Origin: MedAcidi-G1 sp002713545
GTDB taxonomy: Bacteria; Actinomycetota; Acidimicrobiia; Acidimicrobiales; MedAcidi-G1
Length of the DNA stretch: 35,674 bases
Reading direction: 5' to 3'
NCBI GenBank assembly: GCA_964013895.1
Contig: CAXGYF010000015.1
Coordinates: 1 to 35,674 of the forward strand
The notes below the pieces were generated by a model, which was given only the letters and a program-made list of their open reading frames with translations, had not been told where the DNA came from and searched no databases. The position numbers and the translations under genes were made by a program. Positions 15,892 through 23,087 of this stretch are shown piece by piece (positions within the stretch are counted from its first letter, which is position 1; each line of letters starts with the position of its first letter).

Positions 15892-16710
15892 TCAATCATG
15901 GATTGGACCGAGGGTATCCGAAAGGGATTTAGATGAACGACCGGTTCTTAAGGCTATTATCTCCGCAACTATAGATATAGCTGTCTCTTCTGGAGTTCGG
16001 GATCCTATATCTAAACCGATAGGTGACCTGAGTCTTTCAATTTCTTCCGCAGTAACACCAACTTCAAATAAACGATTTGTGCGATCTTCATGGGTTTTGC
16101 GTGATCCCATGACCCCTATATAACCAACTTCTGTGGTTAGTGCGGAAACTATTGCTGGAACATCGAATTTTGCATCATGAGTCAGTATGCAAACGGCGTC
16201 TCTGGATCCAAGATTTTGACTAAATTTTTCTATTAGTTTGTTTGGCCACTCTGCAATTACTTCGTCGGCTAGAGGAAAACGTTGAGTCGTAGCAAACACC
16301 TCTCTCGCATCACAGACAATTACGCGATAACCAAGCACTTTGCCAATCTTTACTAAAGCCGCTGTGAAATCAACCGCTCCAACAATGAGCAACTGTGGAG
16401 GTTGTATGAAAGATTCCACGAAGACTTGAATTTCTTCCTCTCTAGCTTCCCCAGACTCTCCATAGTTCCTAACACCGCTACGACCAGCTGCGAGTTCTCC
16501 TCTTGCGTCTCGAGAAACAACTCGATTCAAATCGTTGTTGCCTAATGAGCCTTCGAAATCAACTCCACTTTTTTGATCGGGGAAAACAATCATTTTCTGA
16601 CCCACTGGAGGACCCTTGACCACGGTTACCAGAGCAAATGATTCCTCTTTTTCAAGAAGCTCCTCCATGCGATCAAAAATCAGAATTTCTTTTTGAGGTT
16701 TACTTTTCAT
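15892..16710 (-). CDS. XdhC/CoxI family Mo-cofactor maturation protein, two-domain
   Basis: 272 residues. The C-terminal part (about 105-260) is the XdhC Rossmann domain: LLIVGAVDFTAALV, HDAKFDVPAI, GYIGVMGSRKTHEDR and GLDIGSRTPEETAISI. The N-terminal part (about 10-100) looks like an XdhC-CoxI domain, but the SGGCVE signature is replaced by SLGNNDLN, so the cysteine motif is lost. XdhC proteins bind the Mo cofactor and help sulfurate and insert it into the large subunit. The preceding gene supplies an intact XdhC-CoxI domain; the stop-to-start gap is 3 nt. The two products may act together. Confidence 0.87.
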   Translation of the reverse strand: MKSKPQKEILIFDRMEELLEKEESFALVTVVKGPPVGQKMIVFPDQKSGVDFEGSLGNNDLNRVVSRDARGELAAGRSGVRNYGESGEAREEEIQVFVESFIQPPQLLIVGAVDFTAALVKIGKVLGYRVIVCDAREVFATTQRFPLADEVIAEWPNKLIEKFSQNLGSRDAVCILTHDAKFDVPAIVSALTTEVGYIGVMGSRKTHEDRTNRLFEVGVTAEEIERLRSPIGLDIGSRTPEETAISIVAEIIALRTGRSSKSLSDTLGPIHD

Positions 16711-16713
16711 CTT

Positions 16714-17028
16714 TTACCAGTCAAGCGGCTCAATGAAAAGATGCACCGTTCCCCCGCAAGTCAACCCCACTGAGAAAGCTTCGTCATCGCTATACCCGAA
16801 GGAAACAATCTGTCTCGTATTATTTTTAATAACTTCTAATGCTTCCAGAACAACAGCGCCTTCGACACATCCTCCAGACACAGAACCCGCTACTTCTCCT
16901 TCTTCTGTTACCGCCATTGCAGCGCCTGGTAATCGTGGTCCAGAACCGTCCAGATCGATCACACGCGCAACAGCAATTTTTTTCTCCTGCTTCTGCCAGC
17001 GACGAATATCTTTGACGATTTCTTTCAT
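16714..17028 (-). CDS. Single-domain XdhC-CoxI protein
   Basis: 104 residues covering just the XdhC-CoxI domain. Visible hallmarks: GSGPRLPGAAMAV, GSVSGGCVEGAV and VGLTCGGTVHLFIEPL, so both conserved cysteine motifs are intact. Likely role is Mo-cofactor binding or sulfuration for the cox enzyme. It begins 38 nt after coxE and ends 3 nt before the two-domain XdhC gene. It is not a frameshifted half of that gene, because the second protein carries its own degenerate copy of this domain. Confidence 0.88.
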   Translation of the reverse strand: MKEIVKDIRRWQKQEKKIAVARVIDLDGSGPRLPGAAMAVTEEGEVAGSVSGGCVEGAVVLEALEVIKNNTRQIVSFGYSDDEAFSVGLTCGGTVHLFIEPLDW

Positions 17029-17066
17029 ATTTAATTCGAGCTCTCTCTCATTTTAAGTATGGTATT

Positions 17067-18188
17067 TCATTCAGTTAACAGTATCGATAAATCTTTAAGT
17101 GAATCAAAAGAATTGCCCTCAACAAAATTATCAATATGGGGCAAAGCAGCAGCCATACCCTTTGCTAACGGTTCATAATCTGGAGTCGCTTTTAGCGGAT
17201 TGGCCCAAACGATTCTATGAGCCACGCGATGCAAGCGTTTCATTTGTTCACCAACTATTTCAGAATCTCCACGGTCCCAACCATCAGAAAGAATCAAAAT
17301 GGTAGCCCCTCTAGCCATTCCTCTAATTCCCCAACGGTCATTAAACTCCTTGATACCTTCCCCCAACCTTGTTCCACCTGACCAGTCGTCTACAACGTCG
17401 GAAGCTCTTGATAATGCCGCATCAGGGTTTCGTGTAGAAAGTTCTTTGGTCAAACGCGTAAGACGTGTTCCCAAAGAAAAGGCTTCCACGTCAGATCTAC
17501 TCAACATAACAGCATGAACAAATCTTATAAGCACTCGCGCGTACACTTCCATAGAGCCGCTTATGTCAAGCAGAAGAACTAGACGTCTTCTCCTTTTACC
17601 ACTCTCTTGAAAGCATCTATTAACGATCTCACCACCAGTCCTGAAAGAGGACTTAACACTTCTCTCAAAATCAAATTTTCGATGTTTTTTGGTTTTAACC
17701 GTTCGACGCGATTTCTTCATTTCGCCTGTAAAGCGGATTTCATTCATTAAGCGAAACAGTTCCTGAAGTTCCAATTTGTTGCAGTTCGAAAAATCTTTCG
17801 AGGATAAAATCTCAAAACTGGAATACTTGACACTTACGAAATCGTTTTCCAGTTTTGACGAATCCTCAAATTCTGATTCATCTGACAAATCATCAAATAG
17901 CAAATTCAGCGCCGGAAGTTTATTTACTTCATCAGCCATAGAAGCGATACCCAGCCAATGGCTTTTAAAAACTTTGTTATAAATTGATGTATCTTCAGGC
18001 CTATTTAAAAGAGTTGATCGCCCCGCCCAGTAAATGTCTTCAGAAGAACCTGCTCCTAGTTCTGTAACAGCAAGTCCAAAATCTATCGAACTTCCTAAAG
18101 AGATTTTTACGCCCGCACTTCGTAACATATCGACAAAGTCAACTAAGTGCCTGTCAAGAGTCTTTTGTCCCTCAATAACTTGATTCAA
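17067..18188 (-). CDS. coxE: CoxE-like VWA domain protein
   Basis: 373 residues. The N-terminal helical region (about 10-150) starts HLVDFVDMLRSAGVKI, as in CoxE. A basic linker (about 158-200) follows, then a VWA domain with an intact MIDAS: D208-ISGS (D208, S210, S212), T273 in SGGTRLGEG, and D302 in LILSDGWD. CoxE works with the MoxR ATPase CoxD to mature the Mo-Cu or Mo site of CODH-like enzymes. The start is TTG, immediately after the stop of coxD, with AGGGA just upstream; this tight junction implies translational coupling. Confidence 0.9.
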   Translation of the reverse strand: MNQVIEGQKTLDRHLVDFVDMLRSAGVKISLGSSIDFGLAVTELGAGSSEDIYWAGRSTLLNRPEDTSIYNKVFKSHWLGIASMADEVNKLPALNLLFDDLSDESEFEDSSKLENDFVSVKYSSFEILSSKDFSNCNKLELQELFRLMNEIRFTGEMKKSRRTVKTKKHRKFDFERSVKSSFRTGGEIVNRCFQESGKRRRRLVLLLDISGSMEVYARVLIRFVHAVMLSRSDVEAFSLGTRLTRLTKELSTRNPDAALSRASDVVDDWSGGTRLGEGIKEFNDRWGIRGMARGATILILSDGWDRGDSEIVGEQMKRLHRVAHRIVWANPLKATPDYEPLAKGMAAALPHIDNFVEGNSFDSLKDLSILLTE

Positions 18189-19100
18189 TTATCCCTGACG
18201 CACTAATGAAAGGATTTCATCAAAACCTCTCGAGCGTATCCTTTCTTGATCTTCTCGATATTTGATGAGCGTTCCTAGCGTCTCATCGACCGAATCTTTA
18301 TCTAAATCATCAACTCCTATGGTGACCAATGCTTCTGCCCAGTCAATGGTCTCAGCAACTCCAGGAGGCTTATATAAATCCATGCCCCGCAGAAAAGCGG
18401 CGGCTTTTGCCACTTCCTCTGCAAGAAGAAGAGAAACTTTCGGCGCTCTAATTCTAATGATCTCCACTTCTCGCTCGACGTCCGGATGCTCCACCCAGTG
18501 ATAGAAACATCTTCTCTTCAAAGCATCATGCAAGTCTCGCGTTCTGTTCGAAGTTATAACGACGATTGGTTTTATTTCTGAACTGTAAGTCCCTAATTCC
18601 GGGATAGTTATTGCGTATTCCGAAAGTATCTCCAACAAAAAAGCTTCAAATTCGTCGTCTGCTCTGTCGATCTCGTCTATTAGCAACACAGGTGGTGGAT
18701 CATTTTTTACGGAAAGAGCCCTCAGCAATGGGCGTTTTATAAGAAATCTTTCATCATAGAGTTCCCCTTCTAGAGTGTCGCTGGATAGATCTTGGGTTCG
18801 ACCACTAGCTTCTGCTGTTCTCAAATGAAGCAACTGACGCGCATAATCCCACTCGTAGACCGCTTGATTCGAATCTATACCCTCATAGCATTGCAGTCTT
18901 ATTAGATCACCTTGTGCCCAATCTGAAAGAGACTTTGCTAGTTCCGTCTTTCCGACTCCGGCTTCTCCTTCTAAAAGAAGCGGTCGATTCTGTCTAAGAG
19001 AAAGGAAAACAGCTGTAGCTAAACCTCGATCAGCCAAATAATTTCGCGAAGATAGTTCTTCGACAACTTCCTCTACCGAAGAAACATCTCTTAAGCCCAT
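18189..19100 (-). CDS. coxD: CoxD-like MoxR AAA+ ATPase
   Basis: 303 residues. Walker A GEAGVGKT at 45-52 and Walker B VLLIDEID at 138-145; sensor-1 text VVITSNRTRDLHDALKRRC follows with the arginine-finger region. FYHWVEHPDVEREVEII is typical of MoxR/CoxD proteins. CoxD is the chaperone-like ATPase needed for active-site assembly in CODH-type hydroxylases, paired with the VWA protein encoded next. It starts 47 nt after coxM. Confidence 0.92.
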   Translation of the reverse strand: MGLRDVSSVEEVVEELSSRNYLADRGLATAVFLSLRQNRPLLLEGEAGVGKTELAKSLSDWAQGDLIRLQCYEGIDSNQAVYEWDYARQLLHLRTAEASGRTQDLSSDTLEGELYDERFLIKRPLLRALSVKNDPPPVLLIDEIDRADDEFEAFLLEILSEYAITIPELGTYSSEIKPIVVITSNRTRDLHDALKRRCFYHWVEHPDVEREVEIIRIRAPKVSLLLAEEVAKAAAFLRGMDLYKPPGVAETIDWAEALVTIGVDDLDKDSVDETLGTLIKYREDQERIRSRGFDEILSLVRQG

Positions 19101-19147
19101 AGATTAAGGCTAGATGTCTTATTTGCTCAGCGGTCAGAAAATAACTC

Positions 19148-19972
19148 TTATTTTCCTGATTCTTGAAGACCTCGTTTTGTCAAAACACGCGCAAGGTGAG
19201 AGCGATATTCAGTAGAAGCATTTAAGTCAGAAGGGGGCTCAAGCCCATCCGCAGCTAATTGAGAAGCTTCTTCCGCTGAAGCACCATTTTCAATTGCTTC
19301 CTCTAAAGATGCAGCTCGTATAGGTTTAAAATCCATATTGACAAGCCCTACGCCACATTGATTATCTGCTATCAAAACCGATGCCCCTACGATTGCCCAA
19401 TCTTGAGCCCTTCGATTGAATTTCTGAAATGACCATTTCGAGTTTGGTAGTTTTGGAACACGAATTTCAGTTAATAGCTCTTCTGGTTCTAAAGCCGTCT
19501 CAAGGAAACCTGTAAAGAAATCATCAGCCCCAACTTCACGTTCACCAGAGGGCCCTTCGATAATAAACGATGCCCTTAAAGCCAACGCAGCGGAAGGTAT
19601 GTCTGAAGCAGGGTCACCGTGTGCTAAAGCCCCGCCAATTGTCCCTCGGTGTCTGACCTGAGGATCACCAACTTGTTTTGTAGCAGCCGCTAAAAGGCCG
19701 GAATTGGCCAAGACCAGCTCGTTGGTTTCAATTTCTCGATGGCGTGTCAAGGCTCCTATGGCTAAATAGTCACCTTCTTCACGAACATAAGAAAGTTCTT
19801 CTATGCGACCCACATCGACCAGTATTCCAGGAGCGGCTAGTCTATATTTCATTAGAGGTATAAGAGAGTGCCCGCCTGCCAAGATTTTTGCATCATCTCC
19901 ATGTTCTTTCAGTAAAGAAATCACCTGTTCCTTTGAATCAGCTCTCTGATAGTCAAAAGCTGCGGGGATCAT
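19148..19972 (-). CDS. coxM: Aerobic CO dehydrogenase-like medium subunit (FAD-binding)
   Basis: 274 residues, standard length for the flavoprotein subunit. The two FAD pyrophosphate motifs are A32-GGHS-36 and T111-IGGA. It opens FDYQRADSKEQVISLL and has the C-terminal CO-deh_flav_C region (about 165-270). It transfers electrons from the 2Fe-2S clusters of the small subunit to the acceptor. Its ATG overlaps the coxS stop (ATGA), so the two are coupled. Confidence 0.93.
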   Translation of the reverse strand: MIPAAFDYQRADSKEQVISLLKEHGDDAKILAGGHSLIPLMKYRLAAPGILVDVGRIEELSYVREEGDYLAIGALTRHREIETNELVLANSGLLAAATKQVGDPQVRHRGTIGGALAHGDPASDIPSAALALRASFIIEGPSGEREVGADDFFTGFLETALEPEELLTEIRVPKLPNSKWSFQKFNRRAQDWAIVGASVLIADNQCGVGLVNMDFKPIRAASLEEAIENGASAEEASQLAADGLEPPSDLNASTEYRSHLARVLTKRGLQESGK

Positions 19973-20430
19973 GATTCACTACCGCTAGCTTGAAGTACCG
20001 CTTTTACAATATTGTGGTATCCCGTGCACCGGCACAAATTACCTTCCAACCCCTCACGGACTTCCAACTCCGTGGGCTTGGGAATTTCATCTAAAAGGGA
20101 AATAGCTGCCATGACCATTCCTGGTGTGCAATAGCCACATTGAAGTGCGTGACAGTCACGAAAGGCTTCTTGCATTGGATGTAGAGTTTCGCCATCTGCC
20201 AAACCTTCGATGGTAGTTACTTCCTGTTCATCTGCCTGAACAGCCAGAACCGTGCAAGATTTTACAGATTCGCCATTTAGATGGACCGTGCAGGCCCCAC
20301 AAGACGATGAGTCACACCCTATATTGGTACCTTTCAAACTCGCCTGTTCTCTTATGAAATGGACCAGAAGAGTTCTCGGTTCCACATCTGCTGAAACCTC
20401 CGTGTCATTAATTGTCATAGAAACTTTCAA
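19969..20430 (-). CDS. coxS: Aerobic CO dehydrogenase-like small subunit (2Fe-2S)
   Basis: 153 residues. Two [2Fe-2S] sites are complete: plant-type C39, C44, C47, C59 (GCDSSSCGACTVHL), and the second cluster C98, C101, C133, C135 (CGYCTPGM and CRCTGY). The start is TTG at 20430, chosen because GAGGGGG sits 6 nt upstream and the family begins at this residue; an ATG at 20418 would trim the first strand. It is separated from the upstream ABC permease by 87 nt and overlaps coxM by 4 nt. Confidence 0.94.
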   Translation of the reverse strand: MKVSMTINDTEVSADVEPRTLLVHFIREQASLKGTNIGCDSSSCGACTVHLNGESVKSCTVLAVQADEQEVTTIEGLADGETLHPMQEAFRDCHALQCGYCTPGMVMAAISLLDEIPKPTELEVREGLEGNLCRCTGYHNIVKAVLQASGSES

Positions 20431-20436
20431 CGATTT

Positions 20437-20443
20437 CCCCCTC
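20437..20443 (-). promoter_or_regulatory. Strong Shine-Dalgarno for the TTG start of coxS
   Basis: GAGGGGG on the minus strand ends 6 nt before TTG 20430 and decides that start over the internal ATG at 20418. Confidence 0.6.
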
Positions 20444-20517
20444 TACATGAATTTCTTAGATCTACGAATCTCAATAGCGAACTTAACAATAGCCTCAAAT
20501 TTAGCCTCTTTCTCAAT

Positions 20518-21309
20518 TTATGAACCTATCCGCCTTAAAGAATGAAAAGCTAAAACGGAACCAATGATGTTAGCTACAGAAAAGACCACGATGCCCGGCC
20601 ACGTTAGATCCCAAGTAATGCCATCAAGAAAACCTTGTCGAGCGAAACGCAGGACGTTTGTTGTTGGATTAAATCGTGCAACTTGATGCAACCATCCGGT
20701 CATAAATTCTAAAGGAACTTGACCAATGGTCATGAAAAAACTGGTGAATGCTACTAACTGAACAATCATCAAGGAACGTATGGTTTTAAAGCGATAAACA
20801 ATCGCAAGGCTGAAAAGACAAAAAACTGAAGCCATCAGAGCGGAAGCCACAGCCAGAAGTAAGATCGCTGGGAGCCCCCCTGAAAGATTTAAACCTCCAA
20901 ATAGAGCTACGACAATGACACCAACTGTGGGAAATAATGAGCGCAAAGCGCTCACCATAACTGTTCCCAACAAAATTGAACTTCGACTACCTGGTGTTAA
21001 AAGGAGACGATCAAAAAATCCAGTTTCAAAGTCTTCTGCTGTGGAGGCAGAGCCAAAAACACCAGCAAAAACCGAACCTTGTAGAGCCACATATGGAGCC
21101 ATCCAGTCGTAAATATTTTCGCTTCCGTAGCCTTCAATTCTTGTTAAGGAACCAAAAGCTCCTGTAAAACTGATCAACATAATCACTGGCATAAAAACAA
21201 TGGGCAGCAATATCGTTGGTCTACTTAAAACTCTAGAAATTCCTCTTCGACAGACTGCCATCGCTATCGATAAGGAAATACCATTAGCAGCTTTGGTTGA
21301 TGTTTGCAT
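20518..21309 (-). CDS. ABC-2 type permease (DrrB-like), second of pair
   Basis: 263 residues from ATG 21309, two bases after the stop of the first permease. A longer frame reaching 21420 would overlap that gene by over 100 nt without family support. About six membrane segments are visible, starting with ILLPIVFMPVIMLISF. An ABC-2 (DrrB) family member, daunorubicin-resistance type. It probably forms a heterodimer with the neighbouring permease and uses the ATPase encoded upstream. Its 3' end is followed by 87 nt and then coxS. Confidence 0.85.
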   Translation of the reverse strand: MQTSTKAANGISLSIAMAVCRRGISRVLSRPTILLPIVFMPVIMLISFTGAFGSLTRIEGYGSENIYDWMAPYVALQGSVFAGVFGSASTAEDFETGFFDRLLLTPGSRSSILLGTVMVSALRSLFPTVGVIVVALFGGLNLSGGLPAILLLAVASALMASVFCLFSLAIVYRFKTIRSLMIVQLVAFTSFFMTIGQVPLEFMTGWLHQVARFNPTTNVLRFARQGFLDGITWDLTWPGIVVFSVANIIGSVLAFHSLRRIGS

Positions 21310-21311
21310 TC

Positions 21312-22124
21312 TCACGGTCGGCTCAATTTCTTCTGCAAAGTTCGGACCGAGGCACCCGTTATCAAAACTGATCCTAATAATAAAATGCCTAATGCAGTAG
21401 TCGCATCGGACCAAGACCAACCAACAATCATTAATCTTCTAAGAGGGTCAATTATCCATGTCATGGGGTTAAATTCAGCTAATTGTTTGAACCAGCCGCT
21501 CATTAGTTCCGTTGGAAAAAAAGCTGAACTCATGAAAATCATCACAAATATAAGCGGGAATGTAGCCCCCACTACTTCTTGAGAACCTGATCTGATGGCT
21601 AATATCTGACTGAGTCCACCTATGACAACGACGAGAAGAGATGCTGACAAGGTCAAGACAATAAATCCAGCAAAACCACTAGATATCCGAGCTCCATCAG
21701 CTAAAAACACTAAAACTATTATCGCAGTCTTGATTCCAGCTAAAAGGGCTGAACCTGCGACCCTACCGATCAGAACAGGAACTCTTGCTACAGGAGAAGC
21801 CAATAATCGGTCCATAAAGCCATTCTCTATATCTAATGCAAGCTCTGTTCCTGAATTACTGGCACCGAATGAAACCATTTGCAGGACTGTAGCTGGGAGG
21901 AGAAAATCAAGAAAAGAATCAACTTCTGGAAACCCAGGAAGACTTAAAACTCGTTCAAACTGTTCTGTGTATGTAAAAGCTAGAAGCAAAGGGAAAAGCA
22001 AACCCGGCAAAACAGTGGCTAGTTGACGCAGTTCACTTGTTAGGGAACGTTGGGCTAAAACTACAGTTTGGGAAAAAAAGTTTTTAATAACCCCCGGAGA
22101 AGCAGCCGTATCGACTTTACTCAT
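21312..22124 (-). CDS. ABC-2 type permease (DrrB-like), first of pair
   Basis: 270 residues from ATG 22124, preceded by a GGCGGAG ribosome site and overlapping the ATPase end by 8 nt; a TTG at 22136 is less likely. About six hydrophobic segments. The stretch FLLPATVLQMVSFGASNSGTE followed by DIENGFMDRLLASPVAR is the ABC-2/DrrB signature region, and the second permease carries the matching ENIYDWMAPYVALQ...EDFETGFFDRLLLTPGS. The similarity between the two suggests an old duplication. Substrate unknown. Confidence 0.87.
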   Translation of the reverse strand: MSKVDTAASPGVIKNFFSQTVVLAQRSLTSELRQLATVLPGLLFPLLLAFTYTEQFERVLSLPGFPEVDSFLDFLLPATVLQMVSFGASNSGTELALDIENGFMDRLLASPVARVPVLIGRVAGSALLAGIKTAIIVLVFLADGARISSGFAGFIVLTLSASLLVVVIGGLSQILAIRSGSQEVVGATFPLIFVMIFMSSAFFPTELMSGWFKQLAEFNPMTWIIDPLRRLMIVGWSWSDATTALGILLLGSVLITGASVRTLQKKLSRP

Positions 22125-23070
22125 TCTCCGCCTCAACCCCTTCTAATCTTCTTCCAGTCGCATCGGCGAAAACATCATCAAGACTTGGAGCATCCAATTC
22201 GAGGTGCCCTACCGCGATTCCCGCTTCATCAAATGCTCTTATAACTTCTGCTAATCGTGTTGCTCCTCCTTCCAGTCCAACCGCTGCACGTCCCTCGCGC
22301 GCAGGCCTTCTCTCGCCGAAAGAATCTAAAACGACCTGTGCTCTCACAAGGTCTACTTCTTCAACATCAACGCGTAACGTGGGAGAACTGATATTCTCTT
22401 TCAATTCTTTTGGGATCCCTTGGCGCACAATTTTTCCAGCATCAATGATCGCTATTTTATGAGCCAGTTGATCTGCTTCTTCCAGATACTGAGTGGTCAA
22501 AAAGACGGTTGTTCCTAACTCTGTATTTAAACGCTTAACTTCATCCCATAGTGCTTCGCGACTTGTGGGATCCAGACCAGTGGTTGGTTCATCTAAAAAA
22601 AGAATTCTTGGTTCATGAATTAAAGATAAAGCCAAGTCAAGGCGGCGTCTCATACCTCCTGAATAAGTGCTGACGCGTCGACTAGCAGCCCCTGAGAGCC
22701 CTACCCGTTCGAGTAGTTCACCGCCTCTCTTTTTTGCTTCAGAGCGAGAGATTCCATGCAGAACCGCCTGCAATCTGATCAATTCGTTTGCTGTCATCAA
22801 TGGATCAATTGCAGCATCCTGAAGGGCTACACCAATTATTTTCCTCACATCAGCGGCTTCAGAGACAACGTTAAATCCTGATACATGAATTTCTCCTGAG
22901 GTGGGGTGTAATAAGGTCGTCAACATTCTTATTGCTGTTGACTTGCCAGCACCGTTAGGGCCTAAAAATCCAAAAACTTCTCCCTCGCTTACACTGAGAT
23001 CAATTCCGTCTACGGCTACTATCTCCCCAAATTTTCTTACAAGGTCGCGCGTTTCTATTACAGTTTTCAT
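22117..23070 (-). CDS. ABC transporter ATP-binding protein (DrrA family)
   Basis: 317 residues. Walker A GPNGAGKS at 37-44, Q-loop in VALQDAAID, signature YSGGM at 136-140 (RRRLDLALSL follows), Walker B ILFLDEPTTGLDP at about 156-168, H-switch replaced by Q in FLTTQYLEEAD, which is usual in DrrA proteins. A C-terminal extension (about 230-310) is the DUF4162-like domain of DrrA ATPases. It starts 17 nt after coxL and overlaps the first permease, so it sits inside the cox operon. Likely an exporter; the cargo is unknown. Confidence 0.9.
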   Translation of the reverse strand: MKTVIETRDLVRKFGEIVAVDGIDLSVSEGEVFGFLGPNGAGKSTAIRMLTTLLHPTSGEIHVSGFNVVSEAADVRKIIGVALQDAAIDPLMTANELIRLQAVLHGISRSEAKKRGGELLERVGLSGAASRRVSTYSGGMRRRLDLALSLIHEPRILFLDEPTTGLDPTSREALWDEVKRLNTELGTTVFLTTQYLEEADQLAHKIAIIDAGKIVRQGIPKELKENISSPTLRVDVEEVDLVRAQVVLDSFGERRPAREGRAAVGLEGGATRLAEVIRAFDEAGIAVGHLELDAPSLDDVFADATGRRLEGVEAENE

Positions 23071-23087
23071 GTTAGATCCGTTTTATT

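Noticed and set aside
16710..17028. Two XdhC frames as one frameshifted gene
   Set aside because: The larger protein has its own (degenerate) CoxI-like N-terminal domain and its own ATG, so these are two genes rather than a broken one.
21310..21420. N-terminal extension of the second ABC permease
   Set aside because: It overlaps the first permease by more than 100 nt and adds non-membrane text before the usual DrrB start; ATG 21309 lies two bases after the preceding stop.
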